A stretch of DNA of 64,000 nt from Pectobacterium sp. CFBP8739 (lineage in GTDB: Bacteria > Pseudomonadota > Gammaproteobacteria > Enterobacterales > Enterobacteriaceae). Of this stretch, positions 44,834 through 55,937 are shown in pieces. Location of the stretch: assembly GCF_013449375.1 (NCBI RefSeq), contig NZ_JACDRR010000005.1, positions 692,990-756,989 of the forward strand, written 5' to 3'. Both the position numbers and the translations under genes were made by a program. The notes beneath the pieces are model-generated. The model was given only the letters and a program-made list of their open reading frames with translations. It had not been told where the DNA came from and made no database searches. The stretch's first letter is position 1, and every line of letters starts with the position of its first letter.

Positions 44834-45155
44834 GATTGCCTCCCACATGCCGCTGCTGCACTAACTCCAGTTTGTTGTAAAGCGCATCCAGTTTGGCTTC
44901 GATGACCGTTTGGCCACGGATGTAATCCTCACGCCGCACGTAAATCAGCGGTAAATCAGCGCGAAATTCCAGAAACTCACGCTCCAGCCGCGTCCATCCT
45001 TGCTCGCTCTTTTGGCGGGCATTTTCCAGCGCGGCAAAACGCTCGTTCAGCCGTTTTTCAATCTGGGTAAGCAAAATCCGCCCAGCGGCAAACAGGAAGC
45101 TCATAAACGACAACAACAGGCCGACCAGCGACCAGAACTCCACTTCAATCTTCAC
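44826..45155 (-). CDS. DUF2730 membrane protein (Mu gp25-like)
   Basis: 109 residues with one N-terminal transmembrane helix (VGLLLSFMSFLFAAGRIL) and a coiled coil (KRLNERFAALENARQKSEQGWTRLEREF). The family is typical of Mu-like phages just after the lysis genes. The start is GTG with GGAGG six bases upstream. It overlaps the next gene by eight bases. Confidence 0.75.
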   Translation of the reverse strand: MKIEVEFWSLVGLLLSFMSFLFAAGRILLTQIEKRLNERFAALENARQKSEQGWTRLEREFLEFRADLPLIYVRREDYIRGQTVIEAKLDALYNKLELVQQRHVGGNHG

Positions 45156-45819
45156 GTGTTACCTCCCTTGCCTGTTGTAACGCGTCGATGTAATCCAGCA
45201 GTGCGTTAACCTGTGCGCTTAGCGCCTGGTAGCGTTCTCCGTTGTCGCTGATGTTAGCGAGGATATCGCGCTGGGAGATGCCTGAAGGTTGTAATTCGGC
45301 GTCAGCGGCTGCGCCGGAACCGGGCGCTGCGCCAGTGCGGCAGGCAGCGGCGGTAATGTCTGCGGCACCGTCGGCGGACAGACCGAAAGCGGCGTTGTAG
45401 TGCTGCACGAAGCCACGAGTAAACACGCACTGCACAGGCTGAACTTTGCCTTTTTCGTCAATGTATTGCTGAGTAACATGGTCGATTTTCCGTTGCAGAG
45501 CGGCGTTATCCGCCGCCAGTTTTTGACGCGCTGCCAGATAGCGCTGTTCGAGTTGATTCCCACGTTCTACCTGTTGCTGGTATTGTTCCGCCGCCGCACG
45601 TAGTAGCTGGTTCTGGGTTTCGGTCTGCTGCTGCTGTAGCAAATTAAACGCCGCCTGCTGTTTCGCCAGCGCGGCATCCCCCAGTGCCTGCGCCAGTTGG
45701 TAACCCTGATTACGGCCGGTCAGGTAGACCGCAAGTAGCAGCACCACGACAAACAGGACCGCGACCACACGTGGCGAAAGAAAGGATTTCAGGCTAGTAA
45801 GAAACAGGTTATTCCACAC
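45145..45819 (-). CDS. Inner-membrane spanin (Rz-like)
   Basis: 224 residues. An N-terminal signal-anchor helix (VVAVLFVVVLLLAVYLTG) is followed by a long periplasmic coiled coil rich in Gln/Ala/Leu (QQQTETQNQLLRAAAEQYQQQVERGNQLEQRY), the Rz layout. GTG start with GGAGG upstream. It pairs with the Rz1 lipoprotein encoded inside it in another frame to fuse inner and outer membranes in the last step of lysis. Residues beyond about 150 form an unusually long tail. Confidence 0.82.
   Translation of the reverse strand: MWNNLFLTSLKSFLSPRVVAVLFVVVLLLAVYLTGRNQGYQLAQALGDAALAKQQAAFNLLQQQQTETQNQLLRAAAEQYQQQVERGNQLEQRYLAARQKLAADNAALQRKIDHVTQQYIDEKGKVQPVQCVFTRGFVQHYNAAFGLSADGAADITAAACRTGAAPGSGAAADAELQPSGISQRDILANISDNGERYQALSAQVNALLDYIDALQQAREVTRED
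45219..45479 (-). CDS. Embedded outer-membrane spanin lipoprotein (Rz1-like)
   Basis: 86 residues from ATG 45479, wholly inside the Rz gene in a different frame. It starts MLLSNTLTKKAKFSLCSACL, with lipobox LLVASC. It continues with a Pro-rich segment (CPPTVPQTLPPLPAALAQRPVPAQPLTP), exactly the composition of lambda-type Rz1. The open frame runs further upstream, but only this start gives a lipoprotein signal. Confidence 0.8.
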   Translation of the reverse strand: MLLSNTLTKKAKFSLCSACLLVASCSTTTPLSVCPPTVPQTLPPLPAALAQRPVPAQPLTPNYNLQASPSAISSLTSATTENATRR

Positions 45820-46420
45820 AGCTCGCCCTCCCCCAGCTCAAATACCGTGGTGCCAACTGATGCAAAATGCGGTCGGGATAATGACGGTTTTCACGCCAGT
45901 TGGCGGAACTGCGTCCAGCATTGACGGTTTCCACATGGCCGAACCAGCGGAGGATGTCTTTCTCGGCAATCTTCGCGCGCTGTTTATCACGCTGTAACCA
46001 GCCAAGCCCGCCGTTGTAGGACGACAAGGTCATTGCCATGCGTTCACAGTCATTGCTGGCACTGATTCGCGTCCATAGCCAGCGATCATAGCCCGTCAGC
46101 GCGCGGATAGCCCAGGTGGGATTAAACGGTTGATTTGCGCGAAGTTCAGGAACGATACCGCTAAACCAGTCGGCGGTGGTCGGCATAAACTGCGCCAGCC
46201 CTTGTGCACCGACGGGCGAGACGGCCCGTGGATTCCAGCCGCTTTCCTGATGCAGTTGCGCGGCAAAATCTGCAATCGGGGCATTCATGCCCCAATCCAG
46301 CCGTGCGCTGCGGATGACATCACTGCGGTACGCCTGCGCGGCACGAGGGATCGTATCTGCCCAGGCCACAGCACTTAACAGTATTGTTTTAAAAAACAGA
46401 ATGATGAAAAAGTAGCGCAT
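45809..46420 (-). CDS. Endolysin, SLT-type lytic transglycosylase
   Basis: 203 residues. A hydrophobic export signal (FFIILFFKTILLSAVAWA) is followed by a transglycosylase domain with catalytic Glu in AAQLHQESGWNPRAVSPVGAQGLAQFMPTTADWF and SSYNGGLGWLQ. It cleaves peptidoglycan without hydrolysis. The Sec-type signal suggests holin-independent export. It sits between the holin-like gene and Rz. Confidence 0.88.
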   Translation of the reverse strand: MRYFFIILFFKTILLSAVAWADTIPRAAQAYRSDVIRSARLDWGMNAPIADFAAQLHQESGWNPRAVSPVGAQGLAQFMPTTADWFSGIVPELRANQPFNPTWAIRALTGYDRWLWTRISASNDCERMAMTLSSYNGGLGWLQRDKQRAKIAEKDILRWFGHVETVNAGRSSANWRENRHYPDRILHQLAPRYLSWGRASCVE

Positions 46421-46421
46421 A

Positions 46422-46751
46422 TCACAACCCCATCGCTACGCCGATGCAAACGGCTGACACAATCAGCGCACGCCGCAGCATCGCAGCTGCAAACACGGTG
46501 TGGTGGCCGTCCCGAACAGGGAAACGACCATGCGGAGCAGGCTCATCCCCTTGTTCGAGGAACAGGCCGGGACGCGCTTTAGGAAACAGCGAGCGATCCA
46601 GCCAATAGCCTAGTACCGCAGCGAGTGAGATAAGCGAGAGCTTATAGACGGTGACGGGAAGCTGCTGCGGTGAAATCAGCCCAATGACAGCAAAGAGAAA
46701 AGCGGATGTTACAATCCAGCCGGTAAGACGCGGTTTTTTGATTTTTTTCAC
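46422..46751 (-). CDS. Holin-like membrane protein
   Basis: 109 residues with three hydrophobic segments (LTGWIVTSAFLFAVIGLI, LSLISLAAVLGYWLD and ALIVSAVCIGVAMGL). GTG start with AGGAGG seven bases upstream. Its position at the head of the lysis cassette and size fit the putative holin of Mu-like phages. The ribosome binding site is held in a 6-bp stem (46758-46779). Holin activity is inferred from context. Confidence 0.68.
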   Translation of the reverse strand: MKKIKKPRLTGWIVTSAFLFAVIGLISPQQLPVTVYKLSLISLAAVLGYWLDRSLFPKARPGLFLEQGDEPAPHGRFPVRDGHHTVFAAAMLRRALIVSAVCIGVAMGL

Positions 46752-46861
46752 GATAAAGCCTCCTGATAAAAACGGAGGCCATTATGCAAAATAAGGATGT
46801 TTGATGATTTTAAAGGAGTTTACGTATTACTGAGGCAGAATATCCTACAAAATTGAACCAG
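46752..46861 (-). promoter_or_regulatory. Lysis-operon leader with ribosome-site hairpin
   Basis: 110 bp between prtF and the holin-like gene. GCCTCC/GGAGGC (46758-46763 and 46774-46779, 10-base loop) pairs the Shine-Dalgarno AGGAGG of the holin gene with an upstream segment. I see no terminator for the prt operon here, so read-through from prtF into the lysis cassette is possible. Confidence 0.55.
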
Positions 46862-48208
46862 TTAAAATGCGGGAGTCGTTGCTGGCTGAAACCAGGCCGC
46901 CAGTTCCAGAATATCTTTCTCGTTCAGCGTCCCTGCGGTATAGCGTAGTAAGAGCCACGCCTGAAGCCAGCTGTATTTCGCTTCCGCCAGTTCTCGTCGG
47001 GCGTTATACCAATCCTGTTCGGCTAGCAGAATATCCAGATTGATACGTTCGCCGCCCGCGACGCTTAATCGCGTGGCGTTGACCGCTTCTTGTGCCGACG
47101 AGGCGGTCATTTGCCAGGCCTTAATTTTCGCCGACCCGTTGTTGTACAGGTTGTAGTGCTTTTTCAATTCCGCCAGCGTTTGTTTGGTTTGATCGTCCAG
47201 TTCCGCCTGAGTTTGCTGATATTCCGCTGCGGCCTGCCGCATCGATGCAGAGACGGAACCGCCGGAATAAAGCGGGACGTTCAGCTGCAAGCCGACACTC
47301 TGCGTGTCGTATTTCTGGTTGTAGTTGTATTCACTTTCCGAACGGCTATTGCGCGACGATGCCACCAGCGACAACGTGGGTAAATGTCCGGCGCGGCTGC
47401 GTTCAATTTCATAACGGCTGACCGCCAGCCCCTCGCGCTGCGTCGCCAGTTTGGCATTATGCTGCACGGCAAGATCGCGCCACTGCGCCAGCGTTTGCTT
47501 ACCTGACTCCGCAGACGGCAGTTGAGTCAGCGTCAGAGGATACAGCGCCGTGATATCCAGCGCTGTACCCGTCATATTTTCCAGATCGGTAATCGCGGCA
47601 TCCAGATTGTCCTGCTGCTCAATCCGCTGTGCTTCCATCAGCGTAAAGCGCGCTTCCGTTTCCCGCACATCCGTTAACGTCCCTTCACCTGCGAGTAAGA
47701 GGCGTTTATTCAGCGCCAACTGCTCCTGATACGCCCGCTGTTGCGCATCCAGCAATTGCAGTTTTTCCTGCGCCAGTAGCGCGCTACTCCAGGCTTTATA
47801 TAACCGTACCATCAGATCCTGACTGCGATCGCGAAAACGCTGATCGGCCATCAACGTGCGGGCAACGCCCTGCTGATAACGCGCCCAGGCTGCGTAATCC
47901 AACAGCGGCTGGCGCAGTGACAGCGTGGACGTGTAGCTGTTGTAATCACGTTTTAGCGTGTTATTGGTGAAGCTATCCGTTTGGGTGACTTTGGAATGGC
48001 TGCGGTTAGCGCTATAGCCATACTGGAGATTGGGGAGCAGATTGGCGCGCCCGATATTTTCCTCTTCCTGACCCGCCGCTCGCTCAAACCCCGCCGCACG
48101 AAACTGAGCGTCGTTACGCAGCGCCAATTCCCAGGCATCAAGCAGCCCTAATGCGTTGGCGCCCGAAGAAAGCAGCCCAAACAGCACGATTATCGCGATC
48201 CTTTGCAT
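46862..48208 (-). CDS. prtF: PrtF, TolC-like outer-membrane channel of the protease exporter
   Basis: 448 residues. Signal peptide MQRIAIIVLFGLLSSGANA, then the TolC-type outer-membrane efflux domain with two repeats (YKAWSSALLAQEKLQLLDAQQRAYQEQLALNKRLLLAGEGT and LAELKKHYNLYNNGSAKIKAWQMTASS). It forms the trimeric exit duct for PrtW. It is the last of the inh-prtD-prtE-prtF genes; its ATG is two bases from the prtE stop. Confidence 0.94.
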   Translation of the reverse strand: MQRIAIIVLFGLLSSGANALGLLDAWELALRNDAQFRAAGFERAAGQEEENIGRANLLPNLQYGYSANRSHSKVTQTDSFTNNTLKRDYNSYTSTLSLRQPLLDYAAWARYQQGVARTLMADQRFRDRSQDLMVRLYKAWSSALLAQEKLQLLDAQQRAYQEQLALNKRLLLAGEGTLTDVRETEARFTLMEAQRIEQQDNLDAAITDLENMTGTALDITALYPLTLTQLPSAESGKQTLAQWRDLAVQHNAKLATQREGLAVSRYEIERSRAGHLPTLSLVASSRNSRSESEYNYNQKYDTQSVGLQLNVPLYSGGSVSASMRQAAAEYQQTQAELDDQTKQTLAELKKHYNLYNNGSAKIKAWQMTASSAQEAVNATRLSVAGGERINLDILLAEQDWYNARRELAEAKYSWLQAWLLLRYTAGTLNEKDILELAAWFQPATTPAF

Positions 48209-48210
48209 AA

Positions 48211-49539
48211 TTACTCTTCCGTTAATGCCAGATGCAGGCGATCCATTAAAGGCTTAAATAGATAATTGACGAATGACCGCTCTCCAGTACGCACAAACCC
48301 TTGTACCGGCATGCCGGGTTTGATTTCCAATCCCTCCAGCGCACGTTTTCCTGCATCATCCACCATCACGCGCAGGCTGTAATAAGGAGAACCGTCTCGC
48401 TCATCCAGCAGGCGATCGGCAGACAACAGCTCGACCGTTCCCGCTACGCGCGGCGTTGTGCTTTGGTTAAACGCGACGAACTGCAACTCGACGGGTAGCC
48501 CCGGCCAGACCTTATCCACCAGTTCCACGGGAAGGCGCGCATCCACCAACAGAGGCTGATCGTCCGGCACGATCTCCAGCAGCGTCTGCCCCGGTGCAAT
48601 CACACCGCCTTCCGTAAACACTTTCAATCCGACTACCGTACCGGAAACAGGCGCCCGCATCTGGATATTCGCCAGATTGAAATCGGCTTTTTCCTTCTTA
48701 CTGCCCACATCACTCAGCAACGCCTGCACGTCCGCCAGCTCGCTGTTCACTTCTTTGTCGTATTCCTGCTGACGCTGTGCTATCAGCAGCGTTTGTTGCT
48801 CAATATCACGGCGGATACGGTTCGTATCCCCCGCCAACTGGGCGATGTCGCCGTTAAGCTGCGCCAGCAAACGCTCGTTCTCCAGCATTTTGTTACGCGG
48901 TACATAGTTTTCCGCCGCCAGTGAACGCAGACCTTGCAACTGTTGTTCCAGCGTCTCCCGCTGCTTCTGCTTACTGGACATCACCTGACGCTGAGCGCTG
49001 AGTGACGCCTCCATGCCCGCAATACTGGAACGCATTCCTTCAGCTTCAAGCCTGAGTGATTGCTGACGGCTGCGCAGTAAATCACGCTGCAATACCGTAA
49101 TTACGTTCATCTCCGGCCTTTCAGCGAGACGTTGCAGACGGGGCGTCATCACCATATCGTTCAGGCGCTGCTGCTCGGCAAGCAGTCGACCTTCCCGTGC
49201 CACCAGCTGTAAATACTGACCATCCAGCCCTTCACTCACCGAACGCGCATCAACTTCATTCAGCGTGAGCAGGATCTGGCCAGCTTCAACCCTGTCGCCA
49301 TCTTTCACCTGAATTTTATCGACAATACCGCCCTGATTGTGTTGCACCACCTTGCGATTACCGGAAATCACGACGCTGCCATTCACCATCACGCCCTTAT
49401 CCAAGGGGGCAAATAGTGCCCACAGGAGAAAGCCACCAAACCCGGCAAGCACCAGCAACCATCCCAGACGCACCGCGCGTTTTTCATCACGCTGCGCCGT
49501 CTGATTCATACTCTCTTCGCTTATTTCTGATGCGGACAT
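48211..49539 (-). CDS. prtE: PrtE, HlyD-type membrane-fusion protein of the protease exporter
   Basis: 442 residues from ATG 49539 (MSASEISEESMNQTAQRDEKRAVRLGWLL), which has AGGGA five bases upstream; the longer frame starts at 49560 with poor spacing. One transmembrane helix (LGWLLVLAGFGGFLLWALFA), a biotinyl-lipoyl-like half (GGIVDKIQVKDGDRVEAGQ), a long periplasmic coiled coil and the C-terminal HlyD motif (APVSGTVVGLKVFTEGGVIAPGQ). It bridges PrtD and PrtF. Confidence 0.94.
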   Translation of the reverse strand: MSASEISEESMNQTAQRDEKRAVRLGWLLVLAGFGGFLLWALFAPLDKGVMVNGSVVISGNRKVVQHNQGGIVDKIQVKDGDRVEAGQILLTLNEVDARSVSEGLDGQYLQLVAREGRLLAEQQRLNDMVMTPRLQRLAERPEMNVITVLQRDLLRSRQQSLRLEAEGMRSSIAGMEASLSAQRQVMSSKQKQRETLEQQLQGLRSLAAENYVPRNKMLENERLLAQLNGDIAQLAGDTNRIRRDIEQQTLLIAQRQQEYDKEVNSELADVQALLSDVGSKKEKADFNLANIQMRAPVSGTVVGLKVFTEGGVIAPGQTLLEIVPDDQPLLVDARLPVELVDKVWPGLPVELQFVAFNQSTTPRVAGTVELLSADRLLDERDGSPYYSLRVMVDDAGKRALEGLEIKPGMPVQGFVRTGERSFVNYLFKPLMDRLHLALTEE

Positions 49540-49566
49540 GTCTTTCCCTGTTTTCGTCATTCCGTG

Positions 49567-51294
49567 TTACCGCTGGACAGCAGCAGAAGGGGCCATTTGT
49601 GCCTGATTGGCAGCACGGCGCGGTTGCAGTTCGCTCAGAATATCGCGCGCAGGGCCAAAGCGTTGCTGCCTCCCCTGATTGAGCACCAGAATCTTATGTG
49701 CCAGCGTGGTTAACGCAGGACGATGCGTAATCAGTACCACCGTCGCCCCCCGCTTCTGAAGATGCGAGATCGCCTGTGCCAGTGCCATTTCACCTTCGTT
49801 ATCGAGACTGGAGTTCGGCTCATCAAGCACCAGCAGACAGGGGTCACCATACACTGCACGCGCCAGAGCAATGCGCTGCCGCTGCCCGCCCGACAGCCCG
49901 TTACCGTCAGCGCCGAGAGGGGTGTCGTATCCCTGCGGTTGGCTAAGAATCATGTCGTGGACGCCAGCCAGCTTCGCCGCCGCCACAATCTTTTCCGCGT
50001 CATGTTCGCCAAAGCGGGAAATATTCTCCGCCAGCGTGCCTTTAAAGAGCTGCACATCCTGCGGCAGGTAGCCCATTGCCGGACCAAACGCGGTTTTATC
50101 CACCTGGTTGAGATCGGCGCCATCCAGTCGAACCTTGCCGCGCGTTGGTGTTTGCGTCGCCACCAGCAGGCGTGCCAGTGTCGATTTCCCCGAACCGGAG
50201 GCGCCCAGAATCGCCAACGTTTCCCCCGCCTGAAGCGAGAAATGGATATCCTGCAATCTCGATGCCCCTTGCGGCGTCTGCAACAGTACATTCTCGACGC
50301 TGAGCTGGCCAACTGGCGCAGGTAACGCCATCGGAGCCGCTTTAGGTGGATATGCGGCCATGATACGGCTCAGTCGATGCCAGGCCTGACGGGCGCTGCT
50401 TAACGGTTTCCAAATACCAATAAACTGATCGATAGGACTCAGCACACGCCCGACAAGAATTGACCCCGCAATCATCATGCCCGGCGTAATCTCGCCCTTA
50501 ATCGCGAGCATGGCCCCCACGCCGAGCATCAGCGATTGCAGAAAAATGCGCGCATGTTTTGATACAGCGCCGACAACCGCAGCCCGTTCACTTGCCAGAT
50601 TTTGCAAGGTAATAAAGCGGTAGTGTTGCCCCAGCCAGCGGCGGCGCAAATTAGGCAGCATCCCCATCGATTCAATGACTTCTGCATTACGCAACTGCGT
50701 ATCCGCAAGATGGGTTGCCTGTAGCGCTTCATGGTTTGCCTCTTCTAAAGGCGATGTGGTGAGATACTGATTCAGCCATGCCAGCAGCACCAGCACCACC
50801 GTACCACCCAGCGCCAGAAAACCGAGAACCGGATGGATCAAGAACAGCACCAGTAAAAAGAAGGGAAACCAGGGAATATCGAAGAAAGCAAAGAGTGAGT
50901 TGCCCGTAATGAACTGCCGCAATAGCGTGAGATCGTTCAGTGCCTGACCCGCTTTGGCCTCACCGGCTTCCAGATTGCGCTCAAACGCGGCGTTGAAGAC
51001 CTGTTGATTCAGCTGTAGATCGATACGAGTACCGAGCCTTACGACAACCAGACTGCGCACCCATTCGAGTGCCGCCATGAATACCCCCAGCCCGGCAATC
51101 AGCAGGGTAAGCATCAGCAACGTGGTGCCATTCCCCGAAGCCAGTACGCGATCGTAAACCTGAAGCATATAGATAGAAGGCGACAGCATCAGTAGATTAA
51201 CGATAGCGCTGAAAATCCCAATGCTCCAAAAGCTGCGCCGGAAAGGACGCAGTATACTCAACAACGAACGTTCCTTATTTGCTAGTTGACTCAC
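49567..51294 (-). CDS. prtD: PrtD, ABC transporter of the protease exporter
   Basis: 575 residues. A six-helix transmembrane domain (from [24 protein letters not shown]) precedes a nucleotide domain with Walker [10 protein letters not shown], signature LSGGQRQRI and Walker [13 protein letters not shown] (Asn replaces the common Thr). It recognises the C-terminal signal of PrtW and powers one-step export. Confidence 0.95.
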   Translation of the reverse strand: MSQLANKERSLLSILRPFRRSFWSIGIFSAIVNLLMLSPSIYMLQVYDRVLASGNGTTLLMLTLLIAGLGVFMAALEWVRSLVVVRLGTRIDLQLNQQVFNAAFERNLEAGEAKAGQALNDLTLLRQFITGNSLFAFFDIPWFPFFLLVLFLIHPVLGFLALGGTVVLVLLAWLNQYLTTSPLEEANHEALQATHLADTQLRNAEVIESMGMLPNLRRRWLGQHYRFITLQNLASERAAVVGAVSKHARIFLQSLMLGVGAMLAIKGEITPGMMIAGSILVGRVLSPIDQFIGIWKPLSSARQAWHRLSRIMAAYPPKAAPMALPAPVGQLSVENVLLQTPQGASRLQDIHFSLQAGETLAILGASGSGKSTLARLLVATQTPTRGKVRLDGADLNQVDKTAFGPAMGYLPQDVQLFKGTLAENISRFGEHDAEKIVAAAKLAGVHDMILSQPQGYDTPLGADGNGLSGGQRQRIALARAVYGDPCLLVLDEPNSSLDNEGEMALAQAISHLQKRGATVVLITHRPALTTLAHKILVLNQGRQQRFGPARDILSELQPRRAANQAQMAPSAAVQR

Positions 51295-51311
51295 TGCGTT
51301 TGCCTCTCCTG

Positions 51312-51674
51312 TCAGGGCTGTTTATGCAACGTCCGTGTACTGCCATCAGGCAACGTCAGCGTATAGCCCTCTTTTTCCTTGCTAAAAAACGCGACGGACT
51401 GACCCTGCGCTTTCGTCAGCGTGATACCGTCCGGCGTCGGCCGCCATCCGGCAGGCACATCCGGCAGCAACGCTTTTAAACACGCTGCATCACCCTCAAG
51501 ACGCCAGGTGTTATCCACTAACGACGCATTGTGCAGCACAACCTCGCACTGCTGTTCTCCGCCACGTAATTGCCATACGCCGCTTAGCTCACTTGCTGAA
51601 GGCAATTTCAGACTACTTGCCATACATCCTCCGCTTATTGCACTTAACAACGCCGCGATGATTAACTTTTTCAT
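51312..51674 (-). CDS. inh: Inh, periplasmic inhibitor of the serralysin protease
   Basis: 120 residues. Signal peptide ([19 protein letters not shown]), mature N-terminus [17 protein letters not shown], and two cysteines (C43 and C65) for the family disulfide. The N-terminal residues of the mature protein plug the protease active site. A lipobox-like GGC is present, but Inh family members are usually soluble periplasmic. Start has AGGGG upstream. Confidence 0.93.
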   Translation of the reverse strand: MKKLIIAALLSAISGGCMASSLKLPSASELSGVWQLRGGEQQCEVVLHNASLVDNTWRLEGDAACLKALLPDVPAGWRPTPDGITLTKAQGQSVAFFSKEKEGYTLTLPDGSTRTLHKQP

Positions 51675-51694
51675 AGTGGCCCCTAGTCGATAAC

Positions 51695-51720
51695 AGAAAA
51701 GGACGGGGATTTCCCCGTCC
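51695..51720 (-). terminator. Terminator/attenuator between prtW and inh
   Basis: On the minus strand, a perfect stem GGACGGGG/CCCCGTCC followed by TTTTCTGTT. It lies between the prtW stop and the inh start and should reduce transcription into inh-prtDEF. Confidence 0.88.
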
Positions 51721-51728
51721 TTGCTACA

Positions 51729-53682
<1,954 letters not shown>

Positions 53683-55782
53683 TTATGGCATATCCCGCTG
53701 TTCGATCGGGAAAACGGGCAACGCCGCCAACAGCTGTGCGCCATAGCCTTTGCTCAACAGGCGGCGATCGTAAATGACGATTTCACCAAAGCAATCATGG
53801 CTGCGAATCAGGCGTCCAACCTGCTGGATGAGGTTAAACGAGGCGCTGGGCAAACTTTGTACAATAAACGGATGCCGTTTGAGGCTTTTTAGCCACTCGC
53901 CTTCCGTCAGAATCACCGGGCTATCGATGGGCGGAAACGCAATTTTGTGGATATGCACCTGAGAAAGGAGTTCCCCTTTGAGATCCAATCCTTCTGCAAA
54001 GGATTGTAAGCCAATCAGTACGCTAGTCTGCCCTTCCTGTACCCGCTGACGATGCAGTTCAACCAGCCTGTAGCGCGGCTTATCTCCCTGAACCAGCAGC
54101 ATCAGACGTAAATCGGTAACCTGTGTCAGAAACAGCTGCATGGCACGTTGGCTGGCAAACAGCATCAGTATGCCTTTATGTTTATCCTGCTTTAGCTCCG
54201 CCCGGAAAAACTTTGCCATTTCAGCAATATGCTGGGCTTCCGATTCTATCAGCGGTTCATAACGCATCTTAGGTATTACCAGACGCCCCTGCTCGCGATG
54301 GTTGAACGGCGAATCCAGCGCGATGAAGGTGTCCCCCTCTTCCTCACCGAGACCAGACAGTTCCTGAATACGCGCAAAACTGTTCAGCGAGCGCAGCGTC
54401 GCCGAGGTCACCACGACGTGCGATACCTTACTCCACAGCAGCCTTTCAAGCTGGTCGCAGACGCGGATCCCCGCGCAGTGCAGGTGAAGATGCGGCTGGT
54501 TATCACGCATTTCTCTGGTGATCCATTTGGAAACCGGCGCATTTGAGGATTTCTCCATCGCCGCGAGCCGCCAGAGTTTACTCATAGACTCAAGGTAGCC
54601 CTGTTGGCGACTCATTTTCAGCAGTGCCTGATAGACCCGCACCACGTCATGCTTACCGGTCTTCTCACTGAGATCGTTAAGCATATACTCTGTCAGCGCC
54701 CGCAGCGTGTCGGTCAATTTGAACAACCGAACGCAGAGTTCACGCATTTCATCCGGCATTTTTCCCATCGCAAAGCGGTACTCGGTCTCCTGCCCGTCAT
54801 GCGGAAGAAACAGTCCGCACAGTTGCGAGAAAGACAGCACGCATTCGCGGATCTCTTCACAATGGCTGGTTAACCGTTCGCTGTTAGCGAGTCGCGGCGG
54901 TGATTTAGGGGCAAACTGCGCCATACATTGCCCGATGAGCTGCACCAACTGTTCCAACTGCGCCATCATATAAGCGGGATGAATATCACCGGACATCTCC
55001 AGCGTATCACGGGCAACATCAGGAATGTGGTGCCCTTCATCGAGCACCAGCAGAAGATTCTTAGGGGGAGGCAGTACCGATTCGCTTTCCATCGCCGCCA
55101 TTACCAGCGCATGGTTGGTGACGACCACATCGGCCTGTTCGATCTCACGCCGTGCGATGAAGAACGGGCACTCACGATAGTAATGGCAATTATGCGCGAG
55201 ACAGTTCGCTTTGTCCGTACTCAGCTTCTGCCACAGGCTATCGTCAATCGTATCCTGATAATGGTCGCGCAGTCCGTCCCAGGCGTAACCTTGCAGCGCT
55301 TTCTCAAGCCGCACACAGGTACGCTTTTCCTCTTTGCTGGCGGACATCAGTTCATCATCCAGAAAGAGCGGTAAATCCCCCTGCGCGTCAGGATCGGTTG
55401 CCAACATCGCCAGATTGCGCGGACAAATATAGCGACGACGGCCAAATGCGGCGGTAAATTTCAGCTCAGGAATAAACGTCTGCAACAGCGGCAAATCTTT
55501 GCTGTAAATCTGATCCTGCAATGCCACATTCGCGGTGCTGACCACCAGCGTTTTATCCTCTGCACGTCCCACCGCAATGCCCGGAATCAGGTAAGAAAGC
55601 GTTTTCCCAACGCCGGTTGGCGCTTCAATAGCCAGATGACGCGGGTAATCGCCCGCCAGCGTTTTTGCGACTTCGGCAATCATCTGTCGCTGGGGAACGC
55701 GGGAAATAAAATCTGGGATTTGTTCTTGCAGGGCCTTATACCATTGACCAATCTGCAATTTTATGGCGGGGGACAGCGTCAT
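53683..55782 (-). CDS. dinG: DinG, iron-sulfur 5'-3' DNA helicase
   Basis: 699 residues from ATG 55782 (MTLSPAIKLQIGQWYKALQEQIPDF); the longer frame starts at 55815. Walker A APTGVGKT; FeS cysteines in CVRLEK...CLAHNCHYYRECPFF; DEAH box DEGHHIPD; motif VI QQVGRLIR. SF2 XPD-type helicase that removes R-loops and helps recovery from DNA damage. E. coli dinG is LexA-controlled; I did not find a clear LexA box here. Confidence 0.94.
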   Translation of the reverse strand: MTLSPAIKLQIGQWYKALQEQIPDFISRVPQRQMIAEVAKTLAGDYPRHLAIEAPTGVGKTLSYLIPGIAVGRAEDKTLVVSTANVALQDQIYSKDLPLLQTFIPELKFTAAFGRRRYICPRNLAMLATDPDAQGDLPLFLDDELMSASKEEKRTCVRLEKALQGYAWDGLRDHYQDTIDDSLWQKLSTDKANCLAHNCHYYRECPFFIARREIEQADVVVTNHALVMAAMESESVLPPPKNLLLVLDEGHHIPDVARDTLEMSGDIHPAYMMAQLEQLVQLIGQCMAQFAPKSPPRLANSERLTSHCEEIRECVLSFSQLCGLFLPHDGQETEYRFAMGKMPDEMRELCVRLFKLTDTLRALTEYMLNDLSEKTGKHDVVRVYQALLKMSRQQGYLESMSKLWRLAAMEKSSNAPVSKWITREMRDNQPHLHLHCAGIRVCDQLERLLWSKVSHVVVTSATLRSLNSFARIQELSGLGEEEGDTFIALDSPFNHREQGRLVIPKMRYEPLIESEAQHIAEMAKFFRAELKQDKHKGILMLFASQRAMQLFLTQVTDLRLMLLVQGDKPRYRLVELHRQRVQEGQTSVLIGLQSFAEGLDLKGELLSQVHIHKIAFPPIDSPVILTEGEWLKSLKRHPFIVQSLPSASFNLIQQVGRLIRSHDCFGEIVIYDRRLLSKGYGAQLLAALPVFPIEQRDMP

Positions 55783-55937
55783 GCATACTCTATATCTGTG
55801 TAATCTGAGCGCCATTGTCCCACAGACGCTCGGTGACGTCAGCCGATATCACGCTCGAGACCATTCCGACCTCGACAATCTCCCATCCAGCGATTAGGGT
55901 AAGCTATTCTTTTATCAAGCACAGTCTTTATCGCGAG

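Noticed and set aside
30604..46751. A complete P2- or Mu-like prophage
   Set aside because: No integrase/transposase, repressor, replication, terminase, portal or capsid gene exists here; only lysis and tail are present.
30604..46751. Carotovoricin Er, the known phage-tail bacteriocin of this genus
   Set aside because: Carotovoricin carries an invertase-switched fibre locus as I recall; there is no invertase or inverted fibre segment here, and the Mu-like front half argues for a different lineage. Only a sequence search could settle it.
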